Of a stretch of DNA of 64,000 nucleotides, positions 1 to 6,760 are shown piece by piece. The notes below the pieces were generated by a model. It worked only from the letters and a program-made list of their open reading frames with translations, was not told the origin of the DNA and searched no databases. Origin of the DNA: Hyphomicrobiales bacterium. Its GTDB lineage: Bacteria > Pseudomonadota > Alphaproteobacteria > Rhizobiales > Rhizobiaceae. Every line of letters starts with the position of its first letter. Within the stretch, counting starts at the first letter, position 1. The position numbers were made by a program, and so were the translations under genes. The stretch lies in assembly GCA_900473685.1 (NCBI GenBank), contig UCNE01000010.1, forward strand, positions 248,001 to 312,000, read 5' to 3'.

Positions 1-2
1 TT

Positions 3-215
3 ATCCCCTATAAGAAGACGCGCGGCGGACTGGCTCCAGGCGAGATGCGCCAGGCATCCAATGCTGCCAGCGCCGAAAAGATTGCCGCGGCGATGGCCGA
101 CCGGTTTATCGGGGTCGCGGCCTATACCGTTGAAGTCGATGAAGAGAGCGGCGACATGACCAGCCCGCGCCTGCTCGCCCAATTCGGGGAAATTGCCGAC
201 CTGCCGTCAAGCTGA
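3..215 (+). CDS. C-terminal end of an unrecognised protein (partial)
   Basis: An open frame enters from the left edge and ends at TGA 213-215, giving the last 70 residues of a soluble, Ala- and Glu-rich protein (it contains GEMRQASNAASAEK and ends IADLPSS). The codon choice looks coding and the two other forward frames are interrupted or unconvincing. I do not recognise the family. No start is inside the window. The following 100 bases contain no terminator I can identify. Confidence 0.5.
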   Translation: MPYKKTRGGLAPGEMRQASNAASAEKIAAAMADRFIGVAAYTVEVDEESGDMTSPRLLAQFGEIADLPSS

Positions 216-323
216 TCTCACTGTGGTCCCTATGGTCCGGCGCCAGCTGGGCAACGGTTTGATCGGAAAACGTTGTTTTCGCTGAGGTTAGGCGGCTTTT
301 GCCGTCTGAACCGGTCTTTTCGA

Positions 324-348
324 GGAACATTCGCCGCCCAGCGGCGTT
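324..348 (+). promoter_or_regulatory. EcfG-type general stress promoter for the gene at 413
   Basis: GGAAC at 324-328, exactly 16 bases, then CGTT at 345-348. This matches the alphaproteobacterial EcfG (RpoE2/SigT) consensus GGAAC-N16/17-CGTT. The predicted transcript starts near 355 and leads into the ORF at 413. Direct sequence match; function inferred. Confidence 0.75.
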
Positions 349-412
349 TATCGGGCAGTTGCCTTCAACGTTTGCTGGCACAGGCACCATTTCTCGAAAG
401 GATATGTCAGCC

Positions 413-889
413 ATGAATCAACGTTTTGACCCCAGTGAAAACCGCAACGTGAATCCTGCAGCATGGCCAGCCGAACAGGCAGGCCCGCGGATCGATCCGG
501 TGACAGGCGCGCCGGCGAGCGATCCGTTGACCAGCCAGCGGCGTCCGGAAGAGCTTGAACCCCGCTCGGGACGTTCGAAATGGCCCGTCCTGATCATCCT
601 GCTTGCAGGCCTGGTTCTGGCGCTGCTTGTCTGGCTGCCGGCAGAATTGTCGACCGACCAGACCACCGGCACGGCAACGCAGCCGGCCCCGACGCAACAG
701 ACGACAACACCGCCGGCCGATACCGTCACGCCGCCGGCCGACAATAGCGCAACGCCAGGCACGGTTACCCCCGGCACTGCCACTCCGGACACCACAACAA
801 CACCGAACGCCACGCCTGCCACTCCGGAAACCCCGGCAACGGGAACCGATACGCAGACACCGGCTACCGGTACGGCTCCGCAGAACTAA
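413..889 (+). CDS. Stress-regulated single-TM protein with Thr/Pro-rich tail
   Basis: A 158-residue protein of no named family. Residues 1-60 are polar and probably cytoplasmic, one strong transmembrane helix follows (WPVLIILLAGLVLALLVW, about residues 62-80), and the remaining half is a low-complexity periplasmic tail made almost only of Thr, Pro, Ala and Gly. ATG 413 was chosen because AAAGGA at 397-402 lies 10 bases upstream; an ATG at 404 is too close to that site. An EcfG promoter lies 65 bases upstream and a strong terminator follows, so it is probably a monocistronic general-stress gene. The tail resembles wall- or periplasm-spanning linkers; the function is unknown. Confidence 0.75.
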   Translation: MNQRFDPSENRNVNPAAWPAEQAGPRIDPVTGAPASDPLTSQRRPEELEPRSGRSKWPVLIILLAGLVLALLVWLPAELSTDQTTGTATQPAPTQQTTTPPADTVTPPADNSATPGTVTPGTATPDTTTTPNATPATPETPATGTDTQTPATGTAPQN

Positions 890-910
890 TCTGCGACCCA
901 CGCCTCCTGC

Positions 911-947
911 AAATGGCGGAACTGCTTCGGCGGCTCCGCCATTTTTT
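911..947 (+). terminator. Rho-independent terminator
   Basis: AAATGGCGGA (911-920) pairs with TCCGCCATTT (935-944) and is followed by a run of T, just after the stop of the gene ending at 889. Confidence 0.85.
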
Positions 948-986
948 ATGCGTGGATGAAAATCTTGCGCTACGATCCCCTGCGAT

Positions 987-1011
987 TGAACCAAATGCTG
1001 CGCCAGCCGTT
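987..1011 (+). promoter_or_regulatory. Near-consensus EcfG promoter for the BON gene
   Basis: TGAAC at 987-991, 16 bases, CGTT at 1008-1011. It differs from the EcfG consensus only at the first base of the -35 element. It sits 35 bases ahead of the ATG at 1046 and next to other EcfG-promoted genes. Confidence 0.5.
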
Positions 1012-1045
1012 TCTCTCTCGATCTCATCCGGACGAGGACAAAACA

Positions 1046-1540
1046 ATGATCGCCAAGACACCGAAGACCACAGGGCGTGAGGAAGATTACCGCGATTACG
1101 AAGAGCGCGATGTGGATGAAGGCTGGCCCTATGCCGACGCCACCCCCGGATCGCAGACCAAGGTCGGCAATGAATCCTATGGGGAGGGGGCCGAAAATTT
1201 CGACGAAACCGGCAATCCCGGTTTCCAGCGCAGCAATGAAACGGCGATCGAGAGCAATAACGGTCCCGACCTGTTTGGCGACGATACCGAGGCGGATGTC
1301 GATGACGACGCGCTTGAAGACGTGATCGCCAATGTGCTGGAAGACAGCGCCATCGACACGTCGGGGGTGGATATCAAGGCCCGCCGTGGCTCAGTCTGGC
1401 TGACGGGCACCGTCGATACCGCCCATGAACGGCGAAAGATCGAGGTGTTGATCTATGCGGTCCCCGGGGTGATCACCATCCGAAACGACCTCGAAGCCAT
1501 CGGCGCCGACAGCGGCATTCCCACGGATTGGGACGATTGA
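1046..1540 (+). CDS. BON domain protein
   Basis: A 164-residue protein. The first 85 residues are very acidic and disordered (many D/E, Y and N); residues about 88-155 form a BON domain, with the typical pattern of a hydrophobic helix, GSVWLTGTV strand and a second AVPGVITIRNDLE helix-strand. BON domains bind membranes or phospholipids and occur in osmotic-shock proteins such as OsmY. No signal peptide is seen, so it is likely cytoplasmic. ATG 1046 has GAGGA seven bases upstream. A near-consensus EcfG promoter precedes it, consistent with a stress role. Confidence 0.85.
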   Translation: MIAKTPKTTGREEDYRDYEERDVDEGWPYADATPGSQTKVGNESYGEGAENFDETGNPGFQRSNETAIESNNGPDLFGDDTEADVDDDALEDVIANVLEDSAIDTSGVDIKARRGSVWLTGTVDTAHERRKIEVLIYAVPGVITIRNDLEAIGADSGIPTDWDD

Positions 1541-1594
1541 TAAGCAGCAGCCGGTCTGGTGACAAAACCACGTCCGCCAACCTTGCTGCTGGCA

Positions 1595-1888
1595 TCAGGC
1601 GCGACCTTCCTTTTGAGCCGAAGGGATCCGCGAAACGGCGTTCCAACGGAACTGGCTGCGTGAGGGGTCGCCATCACCAGGCACCCAAAAGCTGGCCGGC
1701 GGCATGGACCGCCCGGCCCGTTTCGACAGAAGCATTTTTACGGCGCGCCTGGCTTCGGATGGATGTGAAAACAGCCGGCCGTCCAGGCTCCAGACGCCGT
1801 ACTTGACCGCAACGAAGCGAAACCCGTTATCCTCGCGCATCAGCGCGCCCACGGCTTCGCCGTCGAACTCTACAACCTGTTTCAGCAT
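1595..1888 (-). CDS. Small uncharacterised stress-island protein
   Basis: A 97-residue protein that I cannot assign to a family. The N-terminal 60 residues look like a compact fold (VGALMREDNGFRFVAVKYG, then a conserved-looking SHPSEARRAVKMLL helix); the C-terminal 35 residues are polar. GGGAG stands 9 bases before the ATG. A perfect EcfG promoter (1984-2008) points at it from about 96 bases upstream, which is the main reason I regard this as a real gene rather than a chance frame. Confidence 0.65.
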   Translation of the reverse strand: MLKQVVEFDGEAVGALMREDNGFRFVAVKYGVWSLDGRLFSHPSEARRAVKMLLSKRAGRSMPPASFWVPGDGDPSRSQFRWNAVSRIPSAQKEGRA

Positions 1889-1983
1889 GAAATACCGCTC
1901 CCGCCGCCGCTTCCCGCGGCAGCCATTTCCATTTGCCGCGCATAGCGCAGCCGACCGATCCCTCGCCGTCAGCCAACCCCGAT

Positions 1984-2008
1984 AACGGGCGGCCTTGACG
2001 TTTGTTCC
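1984..2008 (-). promoter_or_regulatory. EcfG-type promoter for the gene 1595-1888
   Basis: On the minus strand GGAAC (complement of 2004-2008), 16 bases, CGTT (complement of 1984-1987). Exact consensus. Confidence 0.7.
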
Positions 2009-2079
2009 GGTCCGCAGGCCATAAATCTGGGAAGAAGCCGCCGGACGCCGGGATAACCGGCGTCTCCATTTCGTGCCGG

Positions 2080-3333
2080 TCAGGCCAGAAAGCGGTCAGG
2101 CCTGAACGGCTTGATGTCGATCACCGTCTTTTCGCCGGTCATTTTTTCGGCCAGCGCGCGGCCGGTAACCGGGCCAAGGGTCATGCCGTGATGGGCATGG
2201 CCAAACGCGAACCACAGGCCTTCGTGGCGCGGTGCCTTGCCGATGATCGGCATCATATCCGGCGTGCAGGGGCGCGCGCCCATCCAGGGCTCGTCGTCGC
2301 GGCGCTCGGCGAGCGGGAAGAATTCGCGGGCGACGCGCTCGGCCCTCGTCAGCTGAACCGGGGTCTTCGGTGCATCGCGATTGGCAAATTCCGCGCCGGT
2401 GGTCAGCCGGATGCCACGCAGCATCGGCGCCAGGAAATAGCCTTTTTCGGCATCCAGCACCCAATTGTTCAGCTGCGCGCCTTCGTCCATGCCGTAATGC
2501 ATGTGGTAGCCGCGCTTGACTGCCAGCGGAAAGCGGTAGCCGAGCTTCTTCGTCACGGTATCCGCCCAGGGGCCGAGCGCCACGACGACTTCCTTGGCTT
2601 CCAGAGGCCCTTCCGGCGTTGCAACACGCCAGCCGGCACCTTCGAGAATATGTTCAAGTGTCGCAGCGTCACCGGACATCAGGCGGCCACCGAGCGACTG
2701 GAAATAGGCGAGATAGGCCTTGTTGAGGCTGTGCGGATCGCGGATCGACCACGGATCGGTCCAGCGCAGACCGCCCGTCAGGTCCGCCCGGATCGATGGC
2801 TCCATCACCTTCAACTCGCTGCTGGAGAGCTTCTGGTGATTGACGCCGAACGTCGAGGACAGCTTTTCCGCTTCCTTGTAGGCCGCGTCGCGCGCAGCTT
2901 CCGTGCGGAAAACCTTCATCCAGCCATCCTTGCGGATGAGATCGCCGGCACCGGACGCATTGATCAGGTCGGCATGTTCGGCGATCGAGTTCTCGATCAG
3001 CGGCGCATACATCGACGCGATGTTCTGATGCTGGGTAAAGCCCGAATTCCACCAGTAGCGGATGAGGAACGGCACGAGGCCGGGCAATGCGCGGAAATGA
3101 TAATGCGCGTCGATCGTGTTGTTCAGCGCATAGCGGAACAGCGCACCGAAATCATGCGGGAAGCCATAGGGAAAAACACCTTCGCGCTGGATCAGGCCGG
3201 CATTGCCGTAGGAGGTTTCTTCGCCGGCACCACGGCGGTCGAGCAACACCACGGACTTGCCCCGCCGTGCAAGGTGAATCGCCGTCGACAGGCCGACAAT
3301 GCCCGCGCCCAAAACAACAACGTCAGTCTTCAT
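2080..3333 (-). CDS. FAD-dependent oxidoreductase, D-amino-acid dehydrogenase (DadA) type
   Basis: 417 residues, the usual length of DadA-like enzymes. The N-terminus carries the dinucleotide fold GAGIVG (residues 9-14) with the expected acidic residue after the second strand (VVLLDRR), and the C-terminus has the DAO-family end (FAFGHAHHGMTLGPVTG) that closes the FAD site. Such enzymes oxidise D-amino acids and pass electrons to the quinone pool. ATG 3333 is chosen because the fold begins there; a longer frame to 3450 would overlap the upstream gene. The membrane protein gene 3363-3863 ends 29 bases upstream on the same strand, so the two may be co-transcribed. Substrate is not determinable; no racemase neighbours it. 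Confidence 0.85.
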   Translation of the reverse strand: MKTDVVVLGAGIVGLSTAIHLARRGKSVVLLDRRGAGEETSYGNAGLIQREGVFPYGFPHDFGALFRYALNNTIDAHYHFRALPGLVPFLIRYWWNSGFTQHQNIASMYAPLIENSIAEHADLINASGAGDLIRKDGWMKVFRTEAARDAAYKEAEKLSSTFGVNHQKLSSSELKVMEPSIRADLTGGLRWTDPWSIRDPHSLNKAYLAYFQSLGGRLMSGDAATLEHILEGAGWRVATPEGPLEAKEVVVALGPWADTVTKKLGYRFPLAVKRGYHMHYGMDEGAQLNNWVLDAEKGYFLAPMLRGIRLTTGAEFANRDAPKTPVQLTRAERVAREFFPLAERRDDEPWMGARPCTPDMMPIIGKAPRHEGLWFAFGHAHHGMTLGPVTGRALAEKMTGEKTVIDIKPFRPDRFLA

Positions 3334-3362
3334 GCCCGCCACCCCATTCTGCTTGCTGCGGT

Positions 3363-3863
3363 CTATTTCTTCAGTCTGGTCATGATCTGCTCGAGGAAAC
3401 CAAGCATCAGCGCGGAGACCACGAAAGCGATGTGAATGATGGTCGCCCACATCAGCTGCTCGCTGGTGTAGTTCGCCACATTCAGGAAAATCTGCAGCAG
3501 ATGGATGGACGAGATCGCCACGATCGACGAGGCCACCTTGATCTTCAGGCTGCCGGAATCAAGCTTGCCCAGGAACGAGACTTCGGCATCGGCTTCGTCG
3601 AACCGGCTGACGAAGTTCTCGTAGCCCGAGATCATCACCATGACGATCAGGCTGGCGACCAGTGCCGCATCGATCAGTCCGAGCATGGCAAGGATCATGT
3701 CGGATTCGTCATAGGCGAACACCATGATGGCAACTTTGTAGAATTTGTAGACGAAAGATACCGCGTAAAGTGCCAGCGCCGCGACCAGTCCCAGGTAAAA
3801 GACCACGAGGAGCCAGCGGCTCGACAGGATGATTCTTTCAACGATGAGTTCCAGTGATTTCAT
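3363..3863 (-). CDS. UPF0114 (YqhA-like) inner-membrane protein
   Basis: 166 residues with about four hydrophobic segments (roughly 18-38, 58-80, 108-128, 138-158). The start MKSLELIVERIILSSRWLL and the motif SGYENFVSRFD are typical of the UPF0114/YqhA family, whose function is unknown. ATG 3863 is preceded by GGAG at about 11 bases. It lies directly upstream of the DadA-like gene. No EcfG promoter is visible ahead of it, unlike most of its neighbours. Confidence 0.85.
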   Translation of the reverse strand: MKSLELIVERIILSSRWLLVVFYLGLVAALALYAVSFVYKFYKVAIMVFAYDESDMILAMLGLIDAALVASLIVMVMISGYENFVSRFDEADAEVSFLGKLDSGSLKIKVASSIVAISSIHLLQIFLNVANYTSEQLMWATIIHIAFVVSALMLGFLEQIMTRLKK

Positions 3864-3981
3864 GCTTGGTGCAGCTCCGGCATGTGCAAGTGCGAGATAA
3901 TCCGGTCATGAATAGCCAAGCCCATGGTCTTCGGCAAGGCGGAAGCGGCACGGCACGGCGAGACATTTGGACCCAAGCGGC

Positions 3982-4014
3982 AAAAAGGGAGCGACGCCTT
4001 CGCGTCGCTCCCTT
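3982..4014 (-). terminator. Rho-independent terminator after the DUF1328 gene
   Basis: Perfect 13-bp stem (3985-3997 with 4002-4014) closed by a CTTC tetraloop; on the minus strand it is followed by TTTTT. Confidence 0.9.
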
Positions 4015-4039
4015 CCTTCACGCACCACCTGTGATGGGA

Positions 4040-4204
4040 TCAGGTTCGGCGCATCAGGCCAGCCACCAGCGAGATGACCAGGAAGGCCAGGAACAGGAAG
4101 AACAGAATCTGCGCAATACCTGCCGAAGCACCAGCAATACCGCCAAAGCCCAGAACACCGGCGATAATGGCAACAACGAGGAAGACGAGAGCGTAGTACA
4201 GCAT
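4040..4204 (-). CDS. DUF1328 (UPF0391) small membrane protein
   Basis: A 54-residue protein starting [16 protein letters not shown], with two transmembrane helices separated by a glycine/alanine-rich turn ([14 protein letters not shown]) and ending LMRRT. This is the canonical DUF1328/YtjA pattern, a family of tiny inner-membrane proteins frequent in stress regulons. AAGGAG precedes the ATG. An exact EcfG promoter lies 35 bases upstream and a strong terminator follows, so it is a monocistronic stress gene. Confidence 0.9.
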   Translation of the reverse strand: MLYYALVFLVVAIIAGVLGFGGIAGASAGIAQILFFLFLAFLVISLVAGLMRRT

Positions 4205-4238
4205 CGGAAATTCTCCTTTATTTCTTCATTGCTGAATA

Positions 4239-4263
4239 AACGCGGGACGGGAAATTTTGTTCC
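4239..4263 (-). promoter_or_regulatory. EcfG-type promoter for the DUF1328 gene
   Basis: Minus-strand GGAAC (4259-4263), 16 bases, CGTT (4239-4242). Exact consensus, 35 bases before the ATG. Confidence 0.8.
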
Positions 4264-4364
4264 GGGGAAAGAAGGCGGAATGCACCAGCACGGGTGCAAA
4301 ACCAATCCTTAACCATGAGCCGAAAGATTGCGCCGATTTGACACGGTTTGGCCATGTCTTTCCC

Positions 4365-4390
4365 GGAACCTTAGCAAGGCAGGCAACGTT
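4365..4390 (+). promoter_or_regulatory. EcfG-type promoter for the NepR-like gene
   Basis: GGAAC at 4365-4369, 17 bases, CGTT at 4387-4390. The transcript should begin near 4397, immediately ahead of the candidate starts at 4408, 4423 and 4438. Confidence 0.75.
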
Positions 4391-4407
4391 GTGAAGGCAT
4401 AGACCTC

Positions 4408-4632
4408 ATGCGAGACAGTAAAATGACCGTGTCACCAATGCATATCTGGAAATCCGCAACAGACTCCACCCGAATGCCAAATAAGAGCCGCGAAAGATAT
4501 CTGCACATCGGCTCGACTTTGCGCAATCTGTACTTCACCCAGAATCCGCCGAATACGGAAGGGGCGCTCTCTGATCTTCTGGCGGATCTCGAAGCTGCGG
4601 AAGAACAGACAAAAGGCGACACGGAGCGCTGA
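4408..4632 (+). CDS. Divergent NepR-like anti-sigma factor candidate
   Basis: 74 residues from ATG 4408; in-frame ATGs at 4423 and 4438 are also possible because the predicted transcript start is only about 10 bases before 4408. Residues 33-66 (HIGSTLRNLYFTQNPP followed by ALSDLLADLEAAEE) align without a gap to the core of the NepR encoded at 8329-8529: I, L, basic, L, Y, then D-L-L, L, acidic, A and E are shared. The EPIP stretch of NepR is replaced by PPNT. NepR proteins sequester the EcfG sigma factor until phosphorylated PhyR displaces them. An exact EcfG promoter precedes the gene and a strong terminator follows. The family assignment is my inference from the alignment. Confidence 0.6.
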   Translation: MRDSKMTVSPMHIWKSATDSTRMPNKSRERYLHIGSTLRNLYFTQNPPNTEGALSDLLADLEAAEEQTKGDTER

Positions 4633-4651
4633 GTATCTCCATCGAATCCAT

Positions 4652-4680
4652 AAAAATAGCGGCCACCGGCCGCTTTTTTT
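4652..4680 (+). terminator. Rho-independent terminator
   Basis: AGCGGCC (4658-4664), loop ACC, GGCCGCT (4668-4674), then seven T. An A-run on the other side makes it usable from both strands. Confidence 0.9.
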
Positions 4681-4715
4681 GCCCGTTTGCAGACAAACGC
4701 GCTTGCAAACGGCAA

Positions 4716-4744
4716 TGAAAAACCGGCGCCAATGCGGTGCCGGT
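4716..4744 (-). terminator. Terminator after the PRC-barrel gene
   Basis: ACCGGCGCC (4722-4730) pairs with GGTGCCGGT (4736-4744), one G-U pair; a T-run follows on the minus strand, 18 bases after the PRC-barrel stop. Confidence 0.8.
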
Positions 4745-4761
4745 CTTATTGAAGGTCCGCC

Positions 4762-5724
4762 TTAATTTGCGGGGTTTGCCAGAACGATACCACGGGGATT
4801 GGCCTTGTAGGCGTCCTCGTCATAGGCGGCCTGTGTTTCCAGCTGCGCCTTGGTGAACGGCGAATAGATGGTCATCGTTCCGCTTGCATCCGCCATCACC
4901 TCCACGCTTTGCGCACTCATCGCAACCTGTTTCTGGCCGATACCCAGAAAGCCGCCGACATCGATGACGTAGGCTTCGGCCTTGCCATTCTTGTCGAGCA
5001 GAACATCGCCGATTTCACCGACCTTGGTATCGTCGGCAACCTTGACTTCGGTGCCGATAAGCTTGTCGGCGCCGATCAGCGCCGGATCGACCAGTTTCAT
5101 TTCGTCGGGCGGTGTGGCCGCCGTTGTGCCTGGATCAACCGGCGGATTGATATCGGGATCGCTCATCTGCGGGGTGGTGCCGGTCACCGGCGGCGCCGCT
5201 TCCGCCGCCTCATCGGTGATGACCGGAGCCGCCGCACTGCCGTTCTCCGGCCCCGTGGCCGCGACGCCGCTCATCAGGGCCGTGCGATCAAATTCGGGCG
5301 CGGCCTGCAATTCCTCCTTTGTGGCCGAAACCACGATGATGCGCTGGCCATCCCTGTCCGACCACGAGACACGATCGAAACCGACCGCCACGTCCTTTTC
5401 GCCAATGCCGAGGAAACCGCCAACGCCGATCACCATCGCCTCGGCTCCGCCGCTGGCGTTAATAACCACATCGTTGACATCGCCGATTGCTTCGCCCTGT
5501 TCATCGGATCCGGTATAAACGGTCTTGCCAAGCACCGAGCTTGCCAGCACCTGCTCGGGTGCCGCCGAAAAATAGCCCCCAGGCGCCGGTGCCTGCGATG
5601 TTGCGGCGGCGGCTTTGGCCGGATCGGTCTTGGTCGCGGCATCCTGCGCCCATGCGCTTGGGATCAGCGCGCCGGAGGTCAGGAACGCGGCAAGCGCGGT
5701 CGTCGCCAAGAGTGTGCGGATCAT
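4762..5724 (-). CDS. Secreted protein with two PRC-barrel domains
   Basis: 320 residues. A clear signal peptide ends at about residue 26 (SAWA|QDAA). Two PRC-barrel domains follow, about residues 60-150 and 215-300, each with the repeated pattern VIDVGGFLGIGQK / VIGVGGFLGIGEK, joined by a Pro/Thr/Ala-rich linker. PRC barrels are small beta-barrel interaction modules; a periplasmic double version is common in rhizobia, function unknown. A perfect EcfG promoter stands 82 bases upstream of the ATG and a terminator follows, so it is predicted to be stress-induced. Confidence 0.9.
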   Translation of the reverse strand: MIRTLLATTALAAFLTSGALIPSAWAQDAATKTDPAKAAAATSQAPAPGGYFSAAPEQVLASSVLGKTVYTGSDEQGEAIGDVNDVVINASGGAEAMVIGVGGFLGIGEKDVAVGFDRVSWSDRDGQRIIVVSATKEELQAAPEFDRTALMSGVAATGPENGSAAAPVITDEAAEAAPPVTGTTPQMSDPDINPPVDPGTTAATPPDEMKLVDPALIGADKLIGTEVKVADDTKVGEIGDVLLDKNGKAEAYVIDVGGFLGIGQKQVAMSAQSVEVMADASGTMTIYSPFTKAQLETQAAYDEDAYKANPRGIVLANPAN

Positions 5725-5805
5725 GTGTGTACTCCTTCATGCCAGTCTGGGAGAGAGCCTGTCAGGCCGAAAGCCGGTGTTCAGCCGGCTGTGATTGCTT
5801 TGGAG

Positions 5806-5830
5806 AACGGTGCGAGGCGGACTTTGTTCC
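5806..5830 (-). promoter_or_regulatory. EcfG-type promoter for the PRC-barrel gene
   Basis: Minus-strand GGAAC (5826-5830), 16 bases, CGTT (5806-5809). Exact consensus. Confidence 0.8.
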
Positions 5831-5921
5831 GATTTTTCTGGCTGTCGCACCGGCCCGGACGTAGAAACGGCACCGGGACGAAAGGTCCGGGTGCCGTCTT
5901 CTCGCTTACGGAAGAGTGCGG

Positions 5922-6116
5922 TCAGTGACGTGACCACTCGTCGATCTGCCGCTCGGCTTCCTCTTTTTCGACGCCGTAGCGCACCTGAATCCGGCCCGCC
6001 AGTTCCTTGCGTCGGCCGTTGATTATATCGAGGTCGTCGTCGGTCAGCTTGCCCCATTGGGTCTGGGCCTTGCCGCGATATTCATTCCATTTTCCTTCGA
6101 TCATATCCCAGTTCAT
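5922..6116 (-). CDS. CsbD family stress protein
   Basis: 64 residues starting MNWDMIEGKWNEYRGKAQ, with the alternating charged-hydrophobic helices of the CsbD family (general stress proteins of unknown biochemical function, named from Bacillus SigB-controlled csbD). Ribosome site GAAGGAGA lies 5 bases before the ATG. It sits 81 bases downstream of the gene 6198-6527 and no separate EcfG promoter is seen in the gap, so it is probably read from the EcfG promoter at 6565-6590. An imperfect hairpin at about 5866-5896 may end the transcript. Confidence 0.92.
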   Translation of the reverse strand: MNWDMIEGKWNEYRGKAQTQWGKLTDDDLDIINGRRKELAGRIQVRYGVEKEEAERQIDEWSRH

Positions 6117-6197
6117 GACTGTCTCCTTCGGTTGGGGTTTCAGTGGTTGGATTTCAATTGCGGGTCAGAAGCCCGCCTCGCTTTCGCTACGCTGCGT

Positions 6198-6527
6198 TCA
6201 ATTGCGAAGGACCGCGTGCCGTTGACGTTGCTCGGCTACCAGAACCGGCGTTGCCGGTTCATCGAATGTCACCTGAACATCCAGTTGCCGGGAGGGCGTG
6301 ATCTCCCAGGTAATCGTCGCGTCCTCGATGTAGAGCGCCGGGTCGATCGCAGCACATTTGCCGTAGACGATCCTGTACTTGCCGCGCGCATCGTTGATCG
6401 ACGGCTGCAGCAGGGCATGGCATTCTTCGGTGGTTTCAAAGCCGACGGCGGGTGCCGGCAGTTCCTTGCATTCGACGTTGCCCTGGGTACACCCAATAAG
6501 CATCATGATCGCTGCAATATGTTCCAT
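6198..6527 (-). CDS. Uncharacterised protein with paired cysteines
   Basis: 109 residues; I recognise no family. The N-terminus is mildly hydrophobic (MEHIAAIMMLIGCTQG), possibly a short or atypical export signal, followed by four cysteines (CKEL, ECHAL, GKCAA among them) that could form disulphides if exported. The C-terminus is strand-rich (ATITWEI, LDVQVTFDE). ATG 6527 has AGGGAG at 7 bases; an upstream in-frame ATG at 6617 would place the EcfG promoter inside the coding frame and is rejected. First gene of a likely operon with csbD. Confidence 0.75.
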   Translation of the reverse strand: MEHIAAIMMLIGCTQGNVECKELPAPAVGFETTEECHALLQPSINDARGKYRIVYGKCAAIDPALYIEDATITWEITPSRQLDVQVTFDEPATPVLVAEQRQRHAVLRN

Positions 6528-6564
6528 CGCCGTGCTCCCTGCACAATGAATGATCTGGCAGGAA

Positions 6565-6590
6565 AACGGAGAGGATCGCACGGAAGTTCC
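6565..6590 (-). promoter_or_regulatory. EcfG-type promoter for 6198-6527 and csbD
   Basis: Minus-strand GGAAC (6586-6590), 17 bases, CGTT (6565-6568). Exact consensus, 38 bases before the ATG. Confidence 0.8.
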
Positions 6591-6603
6591 ACAAATAATG
6601 CCG

Positions 6604-6628
6604 GGAACCTTTTGCACCGGATGGCGTT
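6604..6628 (+). promoter_or_regulatory. EcfG-type promoter for the alpha/beta hydrolase
   Basis: GGAAC at 6604-6608, 16 bases, CGTT at 6625-6628. Exact consensus, back to back with the minus-strand promoter ending at 6590; the two -35 elements are 13 bases apart. Confidence 0.75.
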
Positions 6629-6760
6629 TCGCCTACGCGTCAAGGAGTGCCTGGCGCGCATTGGTGAACCCGGATACCTGCAGCCTCAATGGTTGCGCCT
6701 ACCCCAGACAACCAAACGCCAAAGGCATGAATTGCTGACACCCAGCAAAGGAATGCCCGA

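Noticed and set aside
2002-3435. Long plus-strand frame opposite the DadA-like gene
   Set aside because: Composition is that of an antisense shadow (His/Arg-rich), no family features; the minus-strand gene has clear FAD motifs.
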